Source: Lingula anatina (Eukaryota > Brachiopoda > Lingulata > Lingulida > Lingulidae). Taken from it: a stretch of DNA of 64,000 bases. Of the stretch, positions 37,301-45,880 are shown one piece after another (positions within the stretch are counted from its first letter, which is position 1; each line of letters begins with the position of its first letter). The stretch is from positions 35,206 to 99,205 of the forward strand of contig NW_019775536.1 of assembly GCF_001039355.2 (NCBI RefSeq). Direction: 5' to 3'. The notes below the pieces were generated by a model. It saw only the letters and a program-made list of their open reading frames with translations, ran no database searches and had not been told where the DNA came from. The translations under genes were made by a program, and so were the position numbers.

Positions 37301-39749
37301 ATTGATTGATGAAAACCATTTATTTACCTAGGTTAATGCTGTATATTATGGTCTGTTTATGCATATTTACTCATGAATTGTTTTAACTTGTATTATGTGT
37401 GATGAAAACATGCTTTAAATTTTATGTATCAATGCATTTAAAAATGGGTTTCCTACACAGGTATCTGTTATGGCAAATATTTTGCAATTTTCAGACTACT
37501 TATGAAAGAAATTTCATCTCTGGATATATTTGAAGGCCCTCCAGAGGCCCTTGTCTTTAGACATAATGTCACTAAATTGGAGGCAGGAAGCCACCATAAA
37601 TCAGGGCAGCTGGTTGCCTGGAGCATTCTCCATGGTGGACCTGGGTTCCCCATGCTCCACCCCCTGCTCTTTGAAAAGATGGTGGGGAGGGAGCCAAAGA
37701 GGGAGGACATTCCTAAGTATATAGGATTACTTTTGCCAGAGGAGAAAGATAAGCTCAACAAGGTAATAACTGTACAAGTAAAATAAGTTCAAAGCACTTC
37801 TTTATTTGTAATTATCAATTACAAATGAAAAAAAAAATGTTTCTTTTTTCTTTACCTCTTACACAACCTCTTTTCCCAACACATCTAATGGTTCTACATT
37901 AATTAATTTATCAACAGAATGAATCATTTAAATAGCAGTATAGTATCCACTTCAAAATTAAAGTAAATGTACATATGCTAATTGCAGATATATTGCAGTG
38001 ATAAAACAGAATTTGACGCAGTGGTGGCAGCTGAAATGGATTGGATATGTGACCAGGGGATTTTTAAGTTTTCTTTCGAGGAGAAGGAAACAATGATATT
38101 TCAGCTTCTGCTGAACATAGTATATTACAAGTAAGATATATAAATTTGAACCCTAGTCAGGAAACAATCATTGATTACTTGTCACTTAAAAATGATTTTT
38201 AAAAATACTTCTATTACCCAATGTAATTATGTTTATAGATGTATATAGACATGTCAAATTGCACTTCGTTTGCAATTTGTTACACAAAGCAAGGGGGATT
38301 GATGTTTGAGGTATTTATCAGCGGCAGTGCTTTACTGATGTGGCAGCAAATAAGGAACAGTTTACAATGTTATCTTTGATCTACCACTCTAAAGGAATGT
38401 AATTGTGATTGATTTGATGCGTAATTGTTAAATTGTGGCCAGTGCCATTCGCTGTCTTGTGACTTGGGTATGTCACAGTCAGGATACTATATCCAAGCAG
38501 CAGCTCCTTAACAAATAGAAGGCTTTAAGTATAATATGTCCATTTCTAACTAATTTTTTATAACATAGTAATATATGGGGTCTTTACTAAAAACAATTTT
38601 TTTCTAACCATCATTTCCTAATTGTCTGAGGGCAATTTTTATTGAGGATTTGAAAAGAGTAAAAACCCTAGAAACTGTTGATTGCAGGAGAGTTGCAGAC
38701 TAAATTTGTTTGCAATTAGTTTTTTCTCCCCTTATGAATTCCTCTATGTGAAATCCTTAAAAGTGCAAAAAGAAAATTGATAATATAGAATTAAACAAAA
38801 TAATTCTTTTATATTTCTAAAATCTTTTTATATTATCATTATGACTTTTTTTTGTTCTTCAGGAGTAAAACAGAAGCGGATGAGTTTTTGGGTGGACTGA
38901 ATAGTATAGGGCAGTTGGGGGTGCTGATGCACAAATACCCTTCCTCTTTACAGAGGTTGTTTGTGCACAGTACCTCTGCTGTCACAAGGATGTGGTTTAA
39001 AGATAACATGTCCTATGTCCACAGTGACAATAGTGCTGTCAAAGATGTTGAAGAAGATACAGTACTGCTGTGGGAAAGATTCCTACAGGACTGTGAGAGT
39101 AAGTAATGGCTAAAGAGAGGGAAAAAAACAGTTGTCAAAATGTTTGATTACAAATTAATGTCTATAAAGGAATGTATAGTGTCTAAGGGAGTGACCCCAC
39201 AACCCTATAGGTCTAGGTGGATTGATCCATCTCTATGGGGTCTTTGCTAGATTGCATTCAGTTTGAGCAGCTTAAATGTCTGGGGCGCCTACTGAAGCTA
39301 CTAGTGGGTAATTAGCTCTCCTGCAGACCATTAAACTGCTTAAATTGAAAGCAATCTGACGAGAGGCCCCGTGAAGATAGATTGACCCAGCTAGTTGAAC
39401 AGGGTTGTGGGAAGGCAGTCAAATACCAAATCCAGGGCTACATTATGACTTGTATAGTTTCATTTATAGTGATATGTTTAGTCATATAATAATAATAAGA
39501 CTCTTCATTCCAGGTGGAAGGTCACAGGTCACACTTCATAAAGTTTTGGGCTTCATAACCGGAGCAGAAGAAATCCCACCAGGTGGTTTCGAAAAAAAGT
39601 TAGAGGTTGGGTTCTTCATCCCCAGTGAAAGGTGTCGGTTCCCCTGGGCATCAACATGTGGCCTGTATTTACACCTGCCCACGGGAGATGACCTGGGAGA
39701 TCTACTTGTCACAGCAATCCAAGAAGGAATGGGGTTCTCCATTTCATAA
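30238..39749 (+). CDS. Zinc-ribbon / putative ubiquitin-like / HECT E3 ubiquitin ligase-like protein (660 aa), transposon-borne
   Basis: Twelve coding exons join in phase: 30238-30358, 31164-31244, 31846-31961, 32806-33115, 33665-33720, 36159-36244, 36653-36810, 37101-37272, 37495-37762, 37988-38130, 38863-39098, 39514-39749 (stop). Domains: a zinc ribbon at the N-terminus (CPYCG, then CCTFCG, residues 3-23); a Ser-rich and basic linker; residues ~107-206 (IRVGILIPKNGCLKPFRGK to LVLYICAREH), whose pattern suggests a ubiquitin-like fold; an acidic linker; and a HECT domain ~340-660 starting at ALDDGGPRRECF. The C-lobe has the catalytic motif ASTCGLYLHLP with Cys631 (codon 39657-39659), 29 residues from the end. 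HECT ligases accept ubiquitin on this Cys before passing it to substrates. It resembles G2E3-like ligases of fish and invertebrates. The start at 30238 follows an acceptor at 30228; an in-frame upstream extension to 29971 is possible. Confidence 0.85.
33721..36158. other. Large intron of the HECT gene with nested repeats
   Basis: No exon supported. A CA run lies at about 34348-34388 and a complex inverted/direct repeat at 34506-35075. Confidence 0.5.
34506..35075. repeat. Composite inverted and direct repeat inside the transposon
   Basis: The outer arms carry GAAAATCTGACTCCCCC on the left and the reverse-oriented GGGGGAGTCAAAATTTCAT on the right. Within, a block with AGTATATGACTGTGATCTT, AATGGAGGATACAT and GTAGTTTGCAGGTGAAAA is repeated directly (about 34578-34700 and 34766-34880), and part recurs inverted near 34890-34970. 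It looks like a hairpin insertion that duplicated internally. Confidence 0.65.
39190..39421. mobile_element. Hairpin MITE (GATCGATCCA family) inside the HECT gene's last intron
   Basis: The left arm has CCCACAACCC, GGATTGATCCATC, GGGG and AGATTGCATTCAG; the right arm has the same in reverse (GCAATCTGACGAG, ATAGATTGACCC, AGGGTTGTGGG). Related to 19681-19910. The donor side of the intron is at 39099 and the acceptor at 39513, so the MITE occupies most of it. Confidence 0.65.
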
Positions 39750-39794
39750 GTGCAGATTATACAACATATTGTTTATACACAGCACTGTAATTAT

Positions 39795-39940
39795 CTTCTC
39801 ACCTAGTGAACGTTGTAGGTTCCCTTGGGCATCAACTTGTGGGCTATATTTACACCTGCCTAAAGGTGAAGAGGACCTGGGAGGATTGCTGGTGAGATCT
39901 GTGACTGAGGGAATTGGCTTAATTCTCAATTTCTTAGCAA
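39795..39940 (+). pseudogene. Diverged tandem copy of the HECT catalytic-cysteine exon
   Basis: It encodes SERCRFPWASTCGLYLHLP, then KGEEDLGGLLVRSVTEGIGL, closely matching the end of the real last exon (SERCRFPWASTCGLYLHLP, TGDDLGDLLVTAIQEGMGF), with many silent changes. The offset is about 180 bp. A CTAG acceptor-like site precedes the shared block (39801-39806). It could be an alternative terminal exon or a decaying duplicate. It begins 45 bp past the main stop codon. Confidence 0.65.
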
Positions 39941-39993
39941 CAATACGAACAGTATGGATTTGTTATGTAAAGAAATTCTACCATGGAATTTGA

Positions 39994-41187
39994 AGACTAG
40001 CTGATAGTAGAATTTGCACTCTAGCTAATAGTATATTATTATGTGCACGGATATATTCAAAGATCCTATGGGCTGCAATAGCAAGACAGTTTTGTTTTCA
40101 TCACATAAGCAGCTGTAAGGCAACTTCACAGATGTACATGTGCTTGCTTGCTTAAATGATGTTTGGTAGTTTTAACTATGGATTTAAACATTTTTATGTT
40201 TGGTGTGCAACTGTAGCGTATACAAATAATATAACATTTGTTTTGGAAATGTAAAGACCATTTATTTTTTTAGACCTTTTAAAACATGCCAATGGTGGAA
40301 AAAATAATGTAGAACAATACAATTATAAAGAAGATAGATGAGAGAAACTGCATGGCTCTGCAAAGTATATAATACACACTTGAAAAGGTGTTACAGACAA
40401 TCTGTAAGGAGTATTGTTTGTTTATTAAGCAGATTAGCATTATTGAGATTTTAGCAGCAAGACAGCTTGGCAGGACATAAATGTGGCCTAACACTCAATA
40501 AATACACACTAAGGACATATCTAAATAGAAAAAGTAAGATGTCATATCATTTTTAATAAATGATAATGAAAAAGCTTTAAAAGATTATCATTCAATGACA
40601 GGGTTTAAACGTTATGTAATATCATGGAAACATTAAATAAAAAAACTGTACATAATTGTAAAAAATAAAATTCTACAAAATAAAGGCAGGCAAGGAATTT
40701 TAAACAGTTTTATTGTAGTCCTTTGATTACCTGTGCCCCTATACATGTAAGTGGGCAAGAAGACCCCAACTCCATACAAAACTCCATACACAGACTAATG
40801 TGCTAATTTTATGCAAAATTCTGCCTCATATGCGCCCCGATTATGGATGGAAAATGAGACCATGCAGGAAAGAAGTCCCAACTCAAATGATATTACATTA
40901 ACTGTGCATTGGAAGGACCCCTGAATATACAGTTAAACCTGAAAGCTCAGCATATGGGCAACATCATTCAAGGACATTTGGGAAGAAAGACAAGATACCA
41001 TATTTACATATGTAATTGACTGAGTAGTCATTCAACATGGTCAGTGCCTTCAAATGTATATCAGTTTGAGTGTATTATGTAAAAGAGAAAAATGTCAGGA
41101 CTACATGTATCTACTTACTAAATGTACTATTTTATTCAGCATTTATCCCCCTTGAAACAGCTTATCGTTAGATTGTTTTGCTCTATA
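39994..41187. other. Space between the convergent HECT and integrase genes
   Basis: AT-rich, no exon recognised. Both 3' UTRs should lie here. Confidence 0.5.
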
Positions 41188-43401
41188 TTAATCACAAGTC
41201 AATGCTTTAAGTCTTAAGTATAACTCCAATGCATCGTCAACATTTTCAGGGTATATAAGGTTGTAGGTTTCCATAAGAAACTGCAAAAACTCTTCTAGCT
41301 CCCCATCCTGGCACACTGAGTTAGCCTCTGTAAAATTGTAGAACATGTCCCAGTCCTGGTGACTTACATCCACCTTACAGTCCCTACCATTTGGTGGCAA
41401 AAAGTACAACTCATCTGGGATCCCTGCTGGACAAGAAGCATATCGGCTTGGTCTAATTCTGTGTGTATTCCAAAACACTGCTGCTTCTTGGAGATCTTTC
41501 CTCAACAGATCCATAAAACAAAATCTCAAACATTCTATTTGTAAACTGTTGCCAACAGTAAAGTGACCCTCCTCAGTAAGATCTTCAAAAAGGTTAATCC
41601 AATATGTTGAACGGTTTCTTCTGAGAAAAGACCACCACTGCTCAATCCGTTGATTGCTTGGCGATGTTCCATATCTATGACCGTGTGAGCTGTTTGTCAA
41701 GGAACACTGAACTGGGGCCAACAATGAATTTTCAGTGCCACAATCTGTCCTCACAATCTTAGGGCATATCATACCCATTTGTCTCACTGTGTCTAAAAAA
41801 TACTTACATATTATAGAACTCTTGTGATTTGTGTGGTTACATTCCAACCACATTATTCTCCTAGAGAAACCATCGATGCAACCATTAATTTCAAAACCAT
41901 ATATTTTCAGTTTATCATAGCCGTCTACATGCCAGCAGTGGTTTGGCCCTTGACTGATGTAGGTTCTTCTTTGTAAGCGACTCAAGCGTCGGTTTTCTAC
42001 ACTAATGGGGTCAATCTGACGCAATAATAATCTCACCATTTCTTGAGTAACTCTAAGATGGTATTTCCTAATCAGCCTTTGCCACATGGATCTATATCCT
42101 CCAAGTCTACCTAGCAATTTTAATTTAAAAATAAAAAAAAATGTTAGACAAAATTTGTAAATTGTTACAATTCGTTATTAATATAAAGGATTAAACAGAC
42201 CTTAATCTCACTGCACATTGTACATGTAAAAGAAAAGAAAAGTTTCATGACAGACGACTATAGTAAAAAAAAAAACTATATACTGAGCAGCTAAATGTGA
42301 TGCAATAAAAAATTGCCCCAAAATAATGTGGGTCTAGTTAATAGAGCTCAACAACCGCTGTATTATATTGACTAAATATACATAGCAGGCCCGTAGCCAG
42401 CGGGGTTTCGGGGGGTTTGAAAGAACCCCCTTTTTGCTGGAAAAAGGTCCACTCTGGGTAAAATTTGACCTAGGTACATAGGGGTTATATGGTAAAAGGT
42501 CCACTTTTTCAGAAAAAAGAACCTCCTGTATAGCGCCCCTCCCCTACAAAAAATATGTACATGTATGATAGTGATATATGTGATGTATGTGCAATAGCAC
42601 ACCAGATGACCATTTATGACCATTTATGGCCATAAATGACCATTAATATGAATGAGGTCTAATTATGATACCTGTTCCTTCCAATTCTCTTCTTATAGCT
42701 TGATAGACAAAGTGAAGAGGTGACTGGCTTGCAAAACCTCGTCTTGATAACCCATAAGACCTGATAAAGATATACAGTTTTAAACTTGCACAAAATTTAA
42801 TCTCGCTGAATACTCTTCATTAACTCATATGACTGCTAAAATATGTTTTGGTTGTCCAGTCTAATTTTAGCTGGTGAAATTTATAAAAAGGGGAATATGC
42901 AATGAAAAATGGCTCACCGATTTTGGCTGCATGCTAAAATGCAGGTAGACCTTTAACACATTTTATCAACCTACTTATATTTTGCAAATCTGAATATGAT
43001 ATCAGTCTATCTTAAACTTATATACAATTTAATCTGCTTTTCAGCTAATTTCTTACTGTTTCATGTATGCAAATTACAGACTTTAGAAAGAACTGTCACA
43101 AGTACAAAGACTTAGAAGTAGGTTTGTTTTAAGTACTGTCTCATTACTAGTACTTCACTTGGAAATATTTGCCTCTTAATGAGATTTGTAAATGAAAAAG
43201 GAAAAGGTTGGTAACAATTACTGCCCACATAGTCAATTTATTATCAAATTTCTTGATCATCTTTAATTGTACAAGTACCTGATCCGCCGTTTAAGGGTCC
43301 TTAGGCTCAAATGAATCCCATGGTACAACCCAAGAAAAATAACAATAGCTTTGTATTGGAAGCCTTGGCTGAAGTAAGCTTCGATTGCTTCTTGTTCAGA
43401 T
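41188..43401 (-). CDS. HTH + DDE integrase (rve-type transposase), transposon-borne
   Basis: Three exons in phase: 43401-43279, 42760-42672, 42110-41188 (stop). The first encodes a helix-turn-helix-like stretch (EAYFSQGFQYKAIVIFLG to SLRTLKRRIR). The second gives RSYGLSRRGF and FVYQAIRRELEGTG. The third continues GGYRSMWQRLIRKYHLRVT (IS3-like second HTH) and the catalytic core: NHCWHVDGYDKLKIYGF (first Asp), CIDGFSRRIMWLE, VRTDCGTEN (second Asp), SNQRIEQWWSFLR (Glu), then a conserved C-terminal region with IRPSRYASCPAGIPDELYF. All three acidic residues are present and no stop interrupts the frame, so it may be active. It would cut and join the element's ends in the nucleus. The N-terminus is incomplete: exon 1 needs two upstream bases, and a leader ending at 45182 (ACCAAG/GTAAGC) fits the phase but has no ATG. 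Confidence 0.85.
42387..42540. repeat. Dispersed repeat fragment (GGCCCGTAGCC), copy 2
   Basis: Same order of motifs as 29199-29345 (CCCGTAGCC, AAAGGTCCACTCTGGGTAAA, TTCAGAAAAAAG), in an integrase intron. Confidence 0.6.
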
Positions 43402-45181
43402 CTAAAATTAAATGTAAACTTAGAGCATTGAGAATATTCCTTCAAGCACTTTAAATCTGAATTAGCTGTAAGAGAAACTTACACTCACAAAGTTTACACC
43501 AAATTTACAACATTTACAAAGGAAAATAACCAATTTTGTATAAGTAAGATTAGTGTACTAGTACTATTTGTGTTTCAGATTCATGCTGCACAACCTGGTC
43601 AGTGCTAGGCCCTGTCTAGAATTGGTGTCTACATTGTCATAGAAGGTGGCCATTTGTGCATACTGACCTAAACTCAATGAGTGGCAATGATGGTAATCCA
43701 TTTGCCCCTTGGAAACTTTGCCACAGTAATGTCAATATCAAGAGAACCATGGCATATGCCCACTTGTTATCTGAAATATAAACTTAAAAATGTTGAACAT
43801 TTCAAAATAAAATTTGCATCACAAATTCTAGCTATAAATGCTAATTATAAGAAAGCGCAATCCTCTAAAAACTTCATTCATGGATTTTAATACATATAGG
43901 CAATAATAACAATACAGCAGTTTGTACCAGTATATGTTGTTCTGAATCGACTGCACCTTCATGGTTATTTCCAACTATTTAATTGACTATTAAGTCAATC
44001 TGTTGAAGACGTATTTTGTGTTTTAGTCATTACATTTCTATACTACCTTGTATTGTTACTCCCATGCACCAACCCTCCCCCCCAGGGACAGATCCAGAGT
44101 TATTTTCTGACTGTCTTCCGAATTGTCTTTGTTGATCCATCCTCTATTTTTGACCGTCCTTTGACAGAAAAAAATAGATACCCGTCAATGTAAACTTGAA
44201 AATCTGACCGTCTTCTGGAAGACCCAGAAGACATCCTAAATCCGCCCCTGCCCCCCCCCCTCCTTAGTTATGTGTATAGTCTTTGAAAATCATAAAGAAG
44301 AACTGTTGTAAAAGCTGTACATGTTTTTTGAAGTTCCATATGGTTCAGTGATTGTTTCCTTATTTCTCAAGGCATTTATAATAATATGTCACTTTTAGTT
44401 CCAAGAAAAGAGCACTTTTGAAAACATTGTATTACAGAGAAGTTTTATTATCAGATCATTTGCTGTGAATGTTCTATGCTGAGCGCGTGTGTGTATGTGT
44501 GTGTGTGTGTGGGGAGGGGGGTATTGATGTTGAGAGTAATGAAGCCAGGGGATATATCATAGCTGGGGACAATCAGTGCGGGTTCAACGGAAAATATTAG
44601 TGGATAATTATGAAATTTTAGAAAATTTTCTTTACTTATAGACAGTAACAATATACCCAATACCCAATTTGACATTTCCAAATTAAACTGAATAAAACTA
44701 AACTTGTTACTGTGCTCACATATTTTGAAATTCCAATATTGTAAATGCAACATAAATATTTGATAATCAATGCAATGTATGTAAAATAAATTAGTAAAGT
44801 AAATGCATAACACTTGAAACTTAATTTGCTCCTCATGCTTGTACTAGTAAGCATGTAATCTCAAGGGCTGTTCTCTATATATTTAATATATTAATAATGG
44901 CATAAAAACATTAAATACTGTCAGTGCAGCAGGACATTAACCTGTTACACTTAACCAAGTCCTCGTAATTTTAAACAATGCCAATTACTAATATTTACTA
45001 ATTTTTGTTATTAGCAACGTGCAAAGAAAGAAGAAATCACTTTAAAAATTACAGAGCATTAAGATTTGTTAATTATAACAAGGACCATGTGGTATTCTCA
45101 GAACAAAGACCGATTTCAATCTTTTTGATAAGAAATATACCAGTAAAATTAAACTAGAAAAGAAAATACATGTATGCTTAC
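43402..45181. other. Presumed first intron of the integrase gene
   Basis: No coding exon recognised. There is a GT-rich stretch near 44486-44512 and pyrimidine/C tracts near 44079 and 44251. Confidence 0.4.
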
Positions 45182-45343
45182 CTTGGTTGCTTAGAATCGT
45201 TGTCTATCTGGCTTTTGTAGAGATTCAAGATGGTTTGTTAAAATTGGACGGTTGAAATTGATTTTTGAACTTTACAAATGATTTACGTGTGGAAATACAA
45301 TGCATAACATGCAGTTGTATGTCCGAGAGTTTTTCTCTGTGCG

Positions 45344-45580
45344 CTTTCGTTCTGTGGGTTTTCGCGGCTTTTCCAAGACGTCCGCGCCGATAGCGCCACC
45401 TATTTCCGTTGTGTCGAGAAGTTAATTGTGTTGTGTTGCGACTTTCTTTGGTGTCGAGAAGTTAATGTGTTGTGTCGCGATTTTCTTTGGTGTTGTGTCG
45501 AGAAGTTAATGTGTTGTGTTGCGATTGTGTTGTGTGTCGAGTGTTTTTGTTGTGTGTTGTGGCACTTGTACGCTTCCGTA
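45344..45580 (-). repeat. Right terminal inverted repeat (237 bp)
   Basis: Reverse complement of 28206-28442, with no difference found by eye. Homology continues weakly inward (an ACTGCAT...ATTGTATTT..CACAC.TAAATCATTT pattern on both sides). Confidence 0.95.
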
Positions 45581-45880
45581 CAATATAAACAAGAAACTGG
45601 TTTCTATAAGAATACTATTTGAACAATAGCTCTATAGTTAGAAGATGTTTTTTTTTTATTTCTTTTTTTTTCTCCAAGTATTATCCTGATAACATACTTA
45701 AGGAGGGAGTATCTGGAAAGCAGTTAAGACCTGGGTTCCCTTTGATTCATTTTACAGGTGCATGTAACATAATATAGTGAACAAGATTTCGGAACTTAAT
45801 TCCGGAGGATATATCAACAATTTTAATTAATGTGAACGTTTTGACTGTATGGTTCACAGTTGGACTGATTTGTTACCCAC
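45581..45880. other. Stretch between transposon and chitin synthase exon
   Basis: AT-rich with a T tract at about 45648-45671. It is the start of the intron following the last chitin synthase exon; no feature seen. Confidence 0.5.

Larger units (their letters stand above)
28206..45580. mobile_element. 17.4-kb DNA transposon with 237-bp TIRs carrying HECT E3 ligase and DDE integrase genes
   Basis: Terminal inverted repeats at 28206-28442 and 45344-45580 appear base-for-base identical in reverse complement. Between them two intron-containing genes converge: a zinc-ribbon/HECT protein (+, 30.2-39.7 kb) and an HTH/DDE integrase (-, 43.4-41.2 kb). Both are oriented inward from a TIR. The integrase has the rve-type D, D, E layout of IS3/IS481, retroviral, Ginger and Polinton enzymes; its GYR-type helix-turn-helix region resembles IS3-like transposases, so an eukaryotic IS3-like (IS3EU) or Ginger-related group is my best guess. 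Ends begin TACGGAAGCG. The outermost TA could be a palindromic target duplication; no longer duplication is seen. The left end contains an assembly join (N at 28562) inside a 189-bp exact duplication, so the true element is about 190 bp shorter. Confidence 0.88.

Noticed and set aside
28206-45580. Polinton/Maverick virus-like transposon
   Set aside because: No protein-primed polymerase, capsid, packaging ATPase or protease genes are present. Only an integrase and a ligase were found.
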